NCBI GenBank assembly: GCA_029931535.1
Contig: JAQPZY010001620.1
Location: 124,001-188,000, forward strand
Length of the DNA: 64,000 bases
Direction of reading: 5' to 3'
Origin: Margaritifera margaritifera
Lineage: Eukaryota; Mollusca; Bivalvia; Unionida; Margaritiferidae
Part shown: piece after piece, positions 21,880 through 34,557 of the stretch
Numbering within the stretch: the stretch's first letter is position 1
How the letters are laid out: every line of letters starts with the position of its first letter
Made by a program: the position numbers and the translations under genes
The notes under the pieces: generated by a model
What the model was told of the DNA's origin: nothing
Database searches by the model: none
What the model saw: the letters and a program-made list of their open reading frames with translations, nothing else

Positions 21880-22582
21880 TTATTATTTTCTTGGAATGTG
21901 GATGAAATAGTTTCTTTGACAAATTTAGAACTTGAAAATGGTTATGCCAAGTTTCCCAAGAGATGTTCGTATCACCTTCAGTGTTATCCTCTGTCAAAGT
22001 TCTAATCAATTTCCAATATTCGATAGGATTTTCGGCCTGTAAAGTACTTAGTTTTCCCAGTATATTGCTACGATATGTCTTCTCTGTGTGCGTTAGCAAT
22101 TTTAGTACCATGTTAGTTTGCTATAAAACTGCATAAGAAGAGTGCGGTTAAAAGGATCCTTCAACAGAACACGTCCGGTGCTGTCAAGTGTTTCATTTAA
22201 ATCTGCACATTCAGCTTCATACCAGCAGTTTTTTTCTTAATTTACGTTTCATTACTCTAATAAGTTTACGAGATTACTGGCAATATTTAACAATTAAGTG
22301 TCTAAAGGTTTGTTTTACGAGATCGGTTGATTCTTGGTGGCGTCAAGGAAGTTTGCGGTTGGCTAAAAATGTTAGCCAAGTGAGACGGCGAATCTTCTGT
22401 CTCATCATATTTTAAACTATATAATTTCCTTCTTGAATGTTTACTCTGTGGCTTGAATGTTTGCTCTGTGCTTTTAACTTATGCATGTGTAGATCAATGG
22501 AAGTATATATACTGAAATAATCACGTAAATAGGTACAAGGGAGTAACTATTAAATCCATTATATTTATAATAAGTACGGCTG

Positions 22583-22631
<49 letters not shown>

Positions 22632-23246
22632 TACATCAATGTGAGTCCTTCAGTTTACAATTGAAATGCCACTATTAACCCTGGTCTGTGCAAGGCACTT
22701 GCCAAAAGAATTAGTATTTGGGTCTGAATTATTTGGGTCTTGATCTTTTGTTAAATAACGATATATATCAGAGGTCCGTATCATCATCTTTTTATTATGT
22801 AAGGTATTTGACCATCCTACTATTAAAATCACTATCTGCTATTATATAATCTAGAGAGGATTTGTTTATAAGAGCTTTTTCCAGTCTGTGGAAAGGGTCA
22901 TAGTTTCTTTTGGCCCATACTGGAGAATTCTGTAGAGGAATATATATTACCTGAATTACAATGTCTTGTTCAATGTTACTTTCTGTACCCAGAGAATAGT
23001 TGGTATTGAGTATTTGGATTTGTATTTCCTGCCGTTGTATATAGTAAGCTAACACCACTTTTATCCAGATTGTTCACTCTATTAACATATATGCATTTAT
23101 ATTCTGATACCAGATCATCATACAGCTTATTTACCCACTCATCATTGCTTAAACAGCTTTCTGTCAGTCCAATAATGTCATATTTTGATATACATTTGTA
23201 CACGTCTTGTTTTTGTAGGTATTGCTGAATTTGTTCGGAAGACTTT
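21880..23246 (-). pseudogene. LINE ORF2 fragment: endonuclease domain and linker
   Basis: Minus-strand segments read in order. NIESLPNKF lies near 23240, and KYDIIGLTESCLSNDEWVN (about 23150-23190) carries the catalytic-type Glu. VIYIPLQNSPVWAKRNYDPF and LDYIIADSDFNSRM (22800-22960) correspond to the usual GDFN block, here SDFN. TSDIYRYLTKDQDPNNSDPN and FGKCLA lie at 22680-22780. A linker follows with CWYEAECADLNETL (about 22200) and LSTLQAENPIEYWKLIRTL (21960-22050). These are hallmarks of the apurinic-type nuclease and pre-RT linker of a CR1/jockey-like LINE. Frameshifts separate the blocks and a (TA)n lies at 22584-22628. The reverse transcriptase is absent. The transposase-like gene appears to have inserted near 21870-21900. 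Confidence 0.7.
22584..22628. repeat. (TA)n microsatellite
   Basis: Pure TA inside the LINE remnant. Confidence 0.95.
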
Positions 23247-23739
23247 CAATATTACAGATTAAACACTTCATAATGTATCACTATTAGAAGAATATCAATA
23301 TTACAGAATAAACACTTCACAGTGTATCACTATTAGAAGAATATCAATATTACAGAATAAACACTTCATAATGTATCACTATTAGAGGAATATCAATATT
23401 ACAGAATAAACACTTCATAATGTATCACTATTAGAAGAATATCAATATTACAGAATAAACACTTCACAATGTATCACTATTAGAAGAATATCAATATTAC
23501 AGAATAAACACTTCACACTGTATCACTATTAGAAGAATATCAATATTACAGAATAAACACTTCACACTCTATCACTATTAGAAGAATATCAATATTACGG
23601 GATAAACACTTCACAATGTATCACTATTAGAAGAATATCAATATTACAGAATAAACACTCCACAATGTATCACTATTAGAAGAATATCAATATTACAGAA
23701 TAAACACTCCACAATGTATCACTATTAGAAGAATATCAA
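23247..23739. repeat. 49-bp minisatellite, about 10 copies
   Basis: The unit is AGAAGAATATCAATATTACA, GAATAAACACTTCACA, GTGTATCACTATT. Copies are nearly identical. The left-most unit overlaps the first codons of the LINE endonuclease (minus strand), so the array abuts the LINE 5' end. Confidence 0.9.
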
Positions 23740-25610
23740 GGACATTGATATGCTTTCGGGACCCGTTGCATCAAACAGGACTGTACATAATCATGTATGT
23801 ATCAGAAACATTATTCGCTAACATATAATGTAGCAATAATATATATATATTTGGGAGGATGTGGGTGAGTGGGGGTGTTTTTCAAGTATAAATCTACACA
23901 AATTTGTTACGCCCTACATATACTTAGACATTAGTCAGATGAGTAGAACTTATGGTTTATATAGGGAATCATACGACGTATTATGACGTCACATAAAAGT
24001 TGATGACGTAACTACAGCACACCATGATGAATCATCCAAATTACGTAATGTTGGTTATGCAGCGAAAAAGCATCTTATAGGAATCATGTAGTAAAACTAT
24101 TATGTACACAGATATCAGGATTTAAGACGCAATCAAGGTCTCGTATAAACTGGATTACAGTTTTAAAATTAAAGAAATCTGACCTTTAATATAAACAATG
24201 AAAACATACTCAAAAGTGATGAACCAACTACCGTAAAATCAGAAATATTTGTGTAGAAATTTATTTTTCTTTATGGGTTACGAATATTCACACAATACAA
24301 GAAACTGAAACAAAGTCACATAAATCCTCATTAGTATTACGTTATTAGGAGATGGGAAGCATGTATGTTTTTAATAATTGTTAGGAAACATATAATTGTT
24401 TTTAATTTCTAATTAGCTAAATATCTTCTCTTTCAGTGTTACAGCTAAGACATTCCGGCGCTTTCATAAAAAAGGCATTTCGAAAGGGATTTCAAGGATC
24501 GCTTGTGTGCCCTGTAGATACGTTTATTTACACGAAAGAAATGGAAGACCTATTTTGGATAGCACCAGGTCTATAAGCTGAAAGGGACATAAATTGCTCA
24601 TCAGATGGAACCATTGCATTAGGTCTTTAAACTGAAAGGGACATAACATATTCATTTAGTTGGATATTTGATGGGCAAATGCATTTAAAAGGGATGGTTC
24701 ACAAGTTATAGAATATAAAACTGCATTACTATATACCTAACTCTATTGATCTGGTATTAAATTGGTAAAGTACATTTCCAATAACGACCGAGTATCTTTC
24801 TAATTATCAAATAATCAGATTTTGTGGCTCTTTGCATCTGAATGCAATTTCGCCAAGGTCTCTCAGGATATTTGAGTACTGTAATGGATTAGTTTTTAAA
24901 GATTTATATGAAGCGCCTACAAGATACTGACCACAGGGAATATGTTCCCATCAAGATCTAATCATTCTTTCTAAATTGTTATATTTTTTGTTACTAATAC
25001 TTCCCTAAGTGCCACCAGGAGCGAATGTCTCTCGGAAAAGTAATCCAAGATTGCTATCCTCACCGAGTATGAATATCCAAAACAATTTTTGAATTAATGG
25101 CTGTCTAATCACCCAATCATGTTCTATTAGCGTATAGTAAAACAAATCGATAAGGTGTATAAGCCATAATAAACTGTTAACATAAAACATAATGTAAGAC
25201 CGCACAGCCTAACTATTAACAATAATGGCACATATTAGAGGCTATTCTGCCATAACAATTGCTTAGCACATGAGGCACATCAATTGCCAAATGAAATGTA
25301 TTGGGTCCCTGCAATAGCAATGCTGCGTCTCGGCGTTCATTTCAGTCGACTGAAAGGTTAAAGCGAGAGATGGAAAAATGGAACTTAAATAGGTATCATG
25401 AAATTAATCCTTTTTCTTTATCCTGATCATTAGAAATGCATGATTTTTAATGTAAATGAGATATTTGTTTTCATACAAGATTAATGGTCACATCTAGTTT
25501 TCTGTGGTTTGAATGCAATAGACGGTCTTGATACCTTCATTTGTTTTATAATTGTTACATTTTATAAACAAACCATTTAGTTAAAATATATTGTTGATGT
25601 AAATTATTAG
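23740..25610. other. Non-coding stretch
   Basis: A duplicated phrase (GGTCTATAAGCTGAAAGGGACATAA / GGTCTTTAAACTGAAAGGG, written in part) occurs near 24567 and 24621. No genes are recognised. Confidence 0.5.
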
Positions 25611-25618
25611 CTTACAGC

Positions 25619-25949
25619 CAGGGCCGGTTTCGCCACTAGGCAAACTAGGCGGTCACCTAGGGAGGCAAAATCTGGTGGGCGGCAAAAAACTGAAGGAATA
25701 AAAAAAGAAATAGAAATAGCGTAAAATAGAAGATAATAAGCGTCTAAGAATAGAAAAGAGAAAAACAGAAGGAAAGAATAAATGTGTGTGTGTGGGTGTG
25801 GGTGTGGGTGTGTGTGTTCACGTTCGCTGCGCAACATGCTTCGACATTGACATTGTATTCATTTTCGAAAGTTAATTTGAGATGGGGTGGTGGCTGGGCG
25901 CAAAGCTGAAGGTTCACCTCGGGCGCCAAATACCTTTGCGCCGGTCCTG
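25619..25949. mobile_element. hAT-type MITE, copy 1
   Basis: It begins CAGGGCCGG (25619-25627) and ends CCGGTCCTG (25941-25949), which are inverted with one mismatch. The flanks are CTTACAGC (25611-25618) and CTTACAGT (25950-25957), an 8-bp target duplication with one change, as hAT elements make. Internal CTAGGCGGTCACCTAGG and GGGCGCCAAA blocks match copy 2. It has no ORF of its own. Confidence 0.8.
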
Positions 25950-25959
25950 CTTACAGTTA

Positions 25960-26735
25960 TTACTGAACAACCATCTAAGCCAAGGAAAAAATCTTTTATA
26001 GGGCCGACATTTTGTAGTTATTTCTATTATTGCATATTTTGTTTAAAATACCAAAGTTTGTACTAGCTTTTTATTAATATCACTGAAGGAGCAATTGCTA
26101 ATGTCCTTAACGACGCTCATTCTTGCTCAGATACCAAGCAGGTGCTATCAAACATCAAGATTCGAAAATACAATAAAAACAGTAATACCTATTAATTTTC
26201 CTTAATATGTCAAGTTGTTGTCAGCATAAATGGATATTTCTTGATATTAGCAAATGAGCATTTAAGATTAGAATATTAATCTCATTTTCATTTGTTTTGT
26301 TTTTTTGGTCTTCAGCGACTATTCGGCAATCTATTGTGTACACATATTTGCATTTTCGAATATTAGTGAACGATCTTATAATATGAAAAAGTACCTTTTC
26401 TCCAATATTAGAACATATACTAATTTTCTTATACCGCATGTTGAACTTCTTATTAGAAAATCAATTTTTAATGGAAGAAAAAAATTGTCTAATATTAGAA
26501 AATCAGCCAATTGTTGTAATAATAAAAAATGATTTTCTTGTGGTTTAAATTGGTTTACTAATATTACAAACTGACAGTATACTTTTAGAAAATCTTTATT
26601 TTGATCCACAACGGGAACAAACGCAAGGGTAATGCATTTCTAGGCTTTTTTGCTGATATACGGAATTCGATTTCTCAGAAAAAGAAAAAAATGAAAAAAC
26701 TCATGATGTTGTATTTCATGAATTATTTATTAGGG
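25960..26735. other. Non-coding stretch with repeated TAATATTAG motifs
   Basis: Between 26240 and 26600 the words AATATTAG and TTAGAAAATC recur several times, giving short overlapping ORFs on both strands. It is probably a degenerate repeat. Confidence 0.4.
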
Positions 26736-26737
26736 GA

Positions 26738-26739
<2 letters not shown>

Positions 26740-26779
<40 letters not shown>
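26740..26779. repeat. (TG)n microsatellite
   Basis: Twenty TG units. Confidence 0.95.
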
Positions 26780-26782
<3 letters not shown>

Positions 26783-27054
26783 AGCCGGAGTTTGAAATAG
26801 AATGTATCTATATGTAGAAAAAGCTTGTAAAAGGAAGCGAAGGAGTAACTGCAATAAACAGAGACCGTTATAAGTTAATAAAAAAAACACATAAAAGAAA
26901 CAGCAAAAAACAAAGCAAAATAAATTTTAAAAAAGAAACAAAACAAAACAACAACAACAACTATCATAGAAACAAATCACTGTACTCCCAGAATTGACCT
27001 ACTGAATGATCATAAGGAGATCGAATAAAAATTTCAATATTAGGAAAGGTGGTT

Positions 27055-27055
27055 A

Positions 27056-27109
<54 letters not shown>
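27055..27109. repeat. (ATT)n microsatellite
   Basis: About 18 ATT units. Confidence 0.95.
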
Positions 27110-27111
<2 letters not shown>

Positions 27112-27429
27112 TATGTAGTAGTTCAGTAGTAGTTGTTGAAGTTGTTGTGCTATGGTACAAACTCTCTTTATGACCATGTTGCCCTTCTACGGTAATATTC
27201 AAAGAACCAATACATACAAATTTTATATTTACATTGTATCCTCATACTTTGTTGTAGCTGTAAGCTTCTCCAAGATATCGTTCTACTTTATTCCCGCCTT
27301 CCATCTTAAATACTTTTTTGATCTCTTCAATATATAGGCTTTCTGTCATACCAACCTTTTTCCTTAAATGCATTTGTTATCTCCTTGTATCTGTTGTAAC
27401 GCAACTATCAAATTAAAATCGCTCATAAC

Positions 27430-28680
27430 TTATTTCGTTACTGTTTATTGCCTTGTTGACCATGTCAACGATACTGTTCAACTTACTTATGGCGGATGTT
27501 AGGTCTCAACATGTTTTAAAACTTTCTTATACATCAATCTTTCCTTGAAAGCTTAAGATACAAACCCTAGTAAATCTGCACCAAACCCGTTAAAAGCCAA
27601 CGGGATTATATATCGTATTCCTGCCACTCCTAAACCAACAGCTGCCACACCCATTCCGTCTGAGCAGTAGCCATTTTCATCTCTATCCAGTTAGAACACT
27701 TGAATGCTGTTTTGTACTTTCTTCAGACAACTCTGTGTTAGGTTTCTTTAATCAAATCATTCATAATTTCGTTATTCTGTATCAAGCAGAACCTAATACC
27801 ATTGTCGGTAGGTAATATTAGATACAATGGTGGTCCACTATGTATTTTGTTTCCCATTTAAAAGTACGAAATAGACAGCTTAGACTTAGGAGCTGTATCA
27901 GATTTATCAGGTTTCATTTCTATACGTTTGCTCACTTATTCGTTTCTTTTTGTTGGCTTTTTAACATTGAAATGAAATTATTCTTAAGTCCAGGAGCACT
28001 CGTTTTTCTATTTATTTACCTAATTATTTTGTCTGGTAGTATTCCTTGTGCCATTTGATAATCAATCGTAAAGTGACTCAGTTAAATCGGAATAATCATC
28101 ATTATGACTTCTTCAAAATCCATGTTTTTCGGTGAATCTATTGACATCTTAAACATCTTCTTCAAAATTATGTTGTAACTAACTGTAAAGGCTGACTTTA
28201 ATGTAGCATGGGCAAAGGTATTTTTTATGTTGTTTGTCTCACTTAAGATTTATTACTGTAAAATTTTGCTTTTTTCACAGCATTTCTGGAAATGGATTTG
28301 CCTGTACTTTAAACATTTAAATGGGTCTCTTTGAGGTGGCTCATCGGATTTTTAAAAAAAGAGCTCTTTGAATACATCAATTTAACAGCTGATCATAATG
28401 CAACAATTACACCACCTATCAAGTAATATCTTTGTTGGAGCAACTTATTTCATATTATGTTTCTCTCACAGTTTTTTTCTTGCTCTTGTTTTAACCTATC
28501 TGCTTTAGCTTTTTAAAAATATTTTGAACGTTTTTAAAATTGTTTACCAAGTTCAACCCTACGTGGATCTTTCTTCTTTTATAAAGTTAACTTTTCCTGA
28601 TGATTTGTCGACTTTAGGCGTCTCTTCAGTTCTGCTTTTTACCCTTCCGTTTATTTTGCAAATTAACAGCTAACATAAAT
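27430..28680 (-). pseudogene. Decayed Polinton-like structural gene cluster
   Basis: The minus strand holds several protein-like stretches in shifting frames. KINGRVKSRTEETPKVD (about 28600-28660) precedes a lysine-rich helix (KAKADRLKQEQEKN). A membrane segment follows (YYLIGGVIVAL, 28397-28428), then VKLMYSKSSFFKNP. Next come SAFTVSYNIILKKMFKM and NGIRFCLIQNNEIMNDLIKE (27740-27800). DENGYCSDGMGVAAVGLGVA (27630-27690) is a small hydrophobic glycine-rich segment. The last is LTSAISKLNSIVDMVNKAIN with SNEISYERF (27430-27510). The last two recall late proteins (a GLGVAG membrane segment followed by KLNTI..LVSKAL...IS.EEF) that I associate with Polinton-like elements. No catalytic domain is present, so this is a remembered-pattern call. 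Confidence 0.4.
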
Positions 28681-28689
28681 ATGGTTTCA

Positions 28690-30905
28690 AGGTTAATTTC
28701 TAAGTATTCAACTCAATATTTCAACTAAACTACAGATGCACTTAAATTCGTTTTGCAATCATGTTGAAAGATAACAGATTTGGTTGTATAGAATTCATTA
28801 AAAATACACTACGAAATAAATGAATAACAAGACACGCTCAAAATGTTAAATAGAAAAGTGCATAACTGAATTTAAAAAAAAAATTCTTACTGTAAGCATG
28901 TATGAAGCAGTACCTTAAAGAATGGAGAGAAAATAATAAGGGATATTTTCAGAATTAGAATAAAGAAATTAGGGAAACAAAGGTACAACAACGATGAAAA
29001 TGTTAAATTACTTCATTCTACAAAACTAGAATTTTAAAGGGAACTGTACGTTTTATAATTTTCTGAATATCTGCAAGTCACCAGCGTGTACACAAAAATA
29101 AACAAAACAAACAAACAAAAAACAAAAAAAAAAAAAAAAATCAAATCAAACTAGAACAACTTGAGAAGGAGTAATGACCCTTCGTGGGTTAATTTCTTGA
29201 AAAATATAAATCAATCAGATACTAAGTCAAAGGCATGTAAATATTCTGTCACAAAGACATCCGATTAATAAGCAACTCAGTATACACTATTTGTTTCAGA
29301 CAAAAAACAACAACAGCAACAAGACAACAACAGTAAATAAAGTATGTACTTGCCCGGTCTTTGGATTTTCCTAAATTTTGCGACTGTAAGTTTATCATTT
29401 CTGGAATGTCTTTCGCTGTTGTTTTGTTTTTAGAAAGAATGTGGCGATACTATGTTTTTCATCTTTGAAAATTTACCCCAAATGTAGAGATTGGGTATTT
29501 ATGGGTTAAGGAAGTTAAACTACAGCAACGGATTATATGCTTCAATAGGATAATGAATATATAAAATAGAACTGAAGTTTTAAAACATATTTTTTAGTCA
29601 TTTTTTGATGCATTTCCTCCTGTCTATGCGATTTTTAAGGCATATTGCACAATAAATTATTTGTTTCAGCCGCAAAATGCAGTCTATTTCCATAAAAATT
29701 TTCAAATATAAATTTTAAACTTAAAATTGAAATTGCAATATAATGTTGTATACGCCATTTTCAATAACGTGATATGAAATCATAGAAAAAAAGGCATCAG
29801 TGAAATCACAGGAATTCAGTTTCAAATGATATAAGTCCTTGCGTAAAACTAATCTTGATTTCCAAAGTTATTATTAGGAGTTTTCTATTATTTCATACTT
29901 GCGCTTTCTTTCTTATAAACCGATTTCATTTAATTTATTGAATATGGCCCGGTAATCCCAGTAATACACACTGACATAAAAGCAACACATTCCCATCAAT
30001 AATTATAATAAAGTCATAGTTCTGGAATTCTAACCTATGCGAATCTTATTGCGTGTTGTAGTGTATGTAAATTTCCCCACAACTCTCAAGGTTTCACATA
30101 AGCATATCTCTGCTTCGCATAGTAAATCTGTTTACCCGCAACTTGTCGCCTAAAACGTTACCCATTTTTAGTTACTTTGTTATTTGGATCAATTTATTTT
30201 TAAATCTTACAGTCACGCATGCTATATAACATAACCCCAAATGACCATACCAAAAAGGAAGGTATTTTTATTCCACCTCATATAATTTGTTTTGAATGAC
30301 ACTGGATAACTATGTGAAGTGGAAACCGTATAAAGCCTGTATACCATCTGCGTCGGTTCGTATCTAGCATACGTCTGCCATATTACATTTTGCCAAATTT
30401 ATTTGTCTCTTTCATTCTTTACAGTGGCAACCAAACGCTTCAGAGATCTTACAGCAGTGACTTTAATGCTCCACTGGTGCAAAAAAAATATCTTTTCTGC
30501 TGAGAAGTCTGGCAATATACCAATATTGATCGAATGTAAAGCCGGAACCTTCAAAACATAAATCAGTTACTGCCTAATTTCTGTAAAATTCAGACATGCA
30601 TTTTAATTCTGTTCTTGTTGTTTGATGACGACACCATATGTACAGACATGCACATTAGTTTTCATTGGATAATATATGGTCATGAGCTGATGTACAGGCA
30701 AAAGTGTTTAACATATTATGACTTTACATTATTTCCTTTTGCAGAAGAAAAAGCCGAAATATTTTATTAAATTTATAATTATATAGTTTCAATGACTTAA
30801 TTGAAGTGTTAAATAGACTAAGTTCATTGTCTTTATTGCTATTATATCAGTCAAATGCAAAGGATTTTTGATGGGACAAATTTGTTATATTGTTTATTAG
30901 TGACT
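28690..30905. other. Non-coding AT-rich stretch
   Basis: A-rich runs near 29100-29140; otherwise nothing recognised. Confidence 0.5.
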
Positions 30906-30915
30906 ATTCATGAGA

Positions 30916-30995
30916 TTTATTGGATCAGTCTGAAATTCTTATTGCACTAGATGCAAGTTCTTCGTCCAATACGAATTGCACACTGACCCAATAAA
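30916..30995 (+). ncRNA. miRNA-like hairpin with miR-92-type seed (candidate)
   Basis: Arms 30916-30944 and 30967-30995 pair at 25 of 29 positions with four isolated mismatches and a 22-nt loop. The lower stem extends a few more pairs outward. The 3' arm from 30974 begins AATTGCAC, the seed of the miR-92/25/310 family, which is also processed from the 3' arm. The rest of that arm (ACTGACCCAATAAA) does not match conserved family members, and no CNNC motif follows. It could be a new family member, a chance fold or a small foldback repeat. Confidence 0.3.
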
Positions 30996-30999
30996 TATT

Positions 31000-32225
31000 G
31001 TATACGGTAACTAACAGACTATATAACTAACAGTATTTTTGATGAAAGTTTAATCCATTTCTGAAACATTTCTTTCAATTCGTTCGTAATTATTACTCTG
31101 AATGAAAGTAGATTTATGAAAGACAAAATATGAGGTATCACACAACATATTTTGTACCGACCTTAACTCCAGTATATCCCTGTGCTATCGTTTCACCAAT
31201 TACCAACATGGAGACACAAGTCTAATAAGGAAAAGTTGCTACTCAGCTTTCTCCACTCATTCCACTTATGTGTAGAAAACCAAAAGTTCCGCAAGGCTCA
31301 AAGTGATATTCTTACTATCCCATCTATCTTATCATCCATATTAATACTACTACCTCGCCCGATGGGAGGTAGTGGTAAATGACATTTTTTAGATTCCTCA
31401 AGAAGTCTTCAATTTATCCAAGATAATATCTCTTAAATATTCATTTTCAAAATTAAATCTTGTATGAGAATTTGTGTGATGGAACACCAACACATGCATG
31501 CATCAGCACACTCAGACACACGTTCTACAGAACTTTCTACAGAAAAGACCTTTCAGTCTGAGGTGGTGTTGTATAATCCATGTTTTTGCCGAAAAAGCAG
31601 GGAAAAAAAGGTTGGAAACAGTAACTTAACAAATAGTGAATTGCATGAGTTTTTATGGTAAAAATAATTGAAGAAATGCTCTCAGAGAACATTCTACATA
31701 AAAGACCGCTCAGTTAAAGTATTTGAATGAAATTTGAGAATTTCAAGTACTCTGTCAATCTTTCAATGAATTTTCAGTGTCGTTCAAAACAATATTTGAC
31801 GGCTAGAGTCTCTCTAAGTCTGTAAGATTTCAAATATGTCAACGTACTATATGTATGAAGCCATTTGTAGAATATATCACTAGGCTCGTTTGAAGAGGAA
31901 GGTGTTTGAGCTTATTATCCATATAAATGTATCTCCACTCTATTATTGCCGCCTAATCCTGCATGTTAGTTAAGACACTAATTTCGCTTTTCCCTTCATC
32001 CTTGAGAGTATTCCTTTACCATCTGAGTCAGCAATATTTCGACATTTGAATTCATTCCTTAATGTAATATCAAATTGTTTGATGTAAAAACGAAAAAACA
32101 ATATGGATCAAGAAAATGTATTTCCGTTGGAAGTAAATTCATTTAATTTCCTACAGGTCCCATAATGATTCTTATGTGCAGCAGAATACAGGTTTCGTTA
32201 CAGTTTCATTGCGTTGAGTTACCGT
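31000..32225. other. Non-coding stretch
   Basis: Short ORFs at 31182-31382 and 31464-31661 have no recognised domain. Confidence 0.5.
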
Positions 32226-32229
32226 TAGG

Positions 32230-32430
32230 AGTCAATGAAGATGGTGATAATGCGACCTTTTAAGAGCTACTACCATTACGACGCGCTACAACCATTGCGG
32301 AACGTTAAACAATAACAGATGCAGTGCGTTATAACAGATCCGTAGCTATAACCGTTGCAACCATTACGATGTTTTACAACCGTTGCGTTGCGTTACAACC
32401 GTTCATCACTTACGACCGTTGCAATCATTG
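32230..32430. repeat. Degenerate short tandem repeat, CGTTACAACCGTTGC type
   Basis: Variants of CGTTACAACCGTTGC, TACAACCATTGC and TATAACCGTTGCAACC recur about ten times. Confidence 0.6.
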
Positions 32431-33594
32431 TATTAAATTGCATATACAATATTTTACCCTTTTAATAGAATCTGTTTCTTTACATTTTAATATTCATTTT
32501 CGATGCACATTTTAAAAACAATTTAAAATTTCAGCATGCTAGAACTGTTTGAAGACTTGAAAGAACAAAAATGTCATGTGTCGCATATGTTTTGCAGGAA
32601 CTTTTTATTGCATCCATCAACTTGAAACAGTGTTTAACTGTGAGTGTGAGATTCAGTACGCACTAAAAGTTTATTAACGGTAGCGACATGTGAGAAAAGA
32701 AACTGAATACTGAAAATACGGTATGAATTGATACAACCAGTAAGCATTTAAAATGATTGACCGTACTCTTCTAGTGTAAAAGTCATGAGCTTTCATGTTC
32801 TATAGATTTTAGTTAAATTGTTATATTCCGACCAGCAACTCATGTGTGTTGAGGATTAGTTAATTAATTACCTAATTAAGTATTAATTAATTAACTTTTT
32901 TTTATCATCCAACCATTGAAATACTGATTGCAAATAAAACTGCCATCATCATTATCGTCATTAGTACATTTAGTGTATTTGTAGCAGTAGTAGTAGTAGT
33001 AGTAATAATAGTAAGACTATTGCTATCACTTTTAGAAAAGCTATATCAACCAGCAACTACAACAACAACAACAACAATTACTACGCTACTATCTAAAATT
33101 GATATTGTAATCGGACAGAATATTATTCTCATCCTCATAACATGGTTGAGTTGTTGTTTTTGACAGTGATGAGGGATTATCTTCTTACCAGATTCAAGTG
33201 TCTGCAGAAAAGTCGAAAAAATGGAAAATGTAAATGAAGTTAGGAAAAACTCATGACCATGACAATGTTTTAGTTAAAACTGTTTGAAATTTAGCGTATC
33301 TACTACTGTGAGTTCGGCATGGTACAATTACTCAATTAGGACCCTTTTAATTTCCCTTCTTTTTTTAAGAGAACTATTTGTATTAATTTGTTATTAAAAA
33401 AATTTAAAACATTTTTTCTACTTTCTTTGCTCTAATCCCCATGTATTTATATTTATTTATTTAAATCTCTTTTTTGTCAATTTTCTCCCCTCCCCTCTAT
33501 CTTTCTCTCTCTCTCTCTCTCTTGTTTTCTTGGCTTTCCCAATATTGCATGTACTGAAGGTGCTATACTAATATTCACGAGTTTCAACTGCGTA
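32431..33594. other. Non-coding stretch with an AT hairpin
   Basis: AGTTAATTAATTA (32858-32870) is perfectly inverted at 32884-32896. Short TAG, CAA and TC microsatellites lie near 32985, 33060 and 33501. No genes. Confidence 0.5.

Positions 33595-33650
<56 letters not shown>
33595..33650. repeat. (TA)n microsatellite
   Basis: Pure TA. Confidence 0.95.
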
Positions 33651-33653
<3 letters not shown>

Positions 33654-34044
33654 TAGCCCGTGTAAACACAAACCGTCTTTGTGACGTCATGGTCAGTCTA
33701 TTATGGCGGCCGACAGTGACAATGTTAATTCAGTACTTATTTTATAGAAATACAACGTATTTTCTGTTCTGCTGCGGAGATTATAAAAACATGTCTTCTA
33801 CGTACTATATGTAATAAGTAAAGTGCAATGTCGACTTTCCATTTAAACGGACCAGGGTCATGAAAATCTTCCTTTTCCTATTACATATTTCTTAATGAGA
33901 TGTTGCCATGTATCAGTGCGAGAAAAATTAAAAAGTGGTATCGACACTGCGGCGATATCACCCTTGGAACCATTTTTTTACTATTTAGGATATATATCTG
34001 GTACGTGCCAAGCTAATTGCAAACAAGACCGCTGATTCAAGCAC

Positions 34045-34404
34045 ATATTGCTGCAAAGACAAGCGTTGTCTAATTTGCAATCATATGCCCGATACCAAAT
34101 CATTCAGAAGTTCGACGACATGAGTTAGCTTCACTATTAATCAGAAGTTAGGATGTCGAACCAAAAATGTAATCTATCCTCTAAGATGCAAGATCTGTAC
34201 AACTCTATATGTCGGCAAACCGTTGATTTCAGAAAACGAATGAATAACCACAAAGCCACATTCGCAACATTCAGTCGAGTTCCTTGTGATGCTACCGAGT
34301 GAATCGATCCTGGGGTGGACCGATATAGAACGCACACGTAAGGAACGATACTGGATACTACAATTGAAAACTCATGGAGAGTTCGGGCTAAATGAAAAAG
34401 TCTA
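34045..34404 (+). pseudogene. Penelope-like element GIY-YIG endonuclease domain (copy B)
   Basis: CCKDKRCLICNHMPDTKSF is followed, in the same frame, by INQKLGCRTKNVIYPLRC, KICTTLYVG and, in a shifted frame, QTVDFRKRMNNHKATF. This is the CxxC plus VIY...YVGQT...R.NNHK pattern of the GIY-YIG nuclease at the C-terminus of Penelope-like retroelements. The frame then returns to TDIERTRKERYWILQLKT and FGLNEKV before TAA, the usual C-terminal tail. Two stops and at least two frameshifts inactivate it. The reverse transcriptase expected upstream is not recognisable before the (TA)n at 33595-33650. The conserved 3' region of copy A follows downstream, tying both loci to one family. Confidence 0.75.
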
Positions 34405-34522
34405 ACCTTCCTAATGCAATCTCATCAAAACTACAGCCAAATATCAGTTTATCAGACGTTCGCAATCTTTGCGATAATATTTACCCAATTAAATATTAGG
34501 TAGCTCTTTACATGTATTGTTA

Positions 34523-34557
<35 letters not shown>

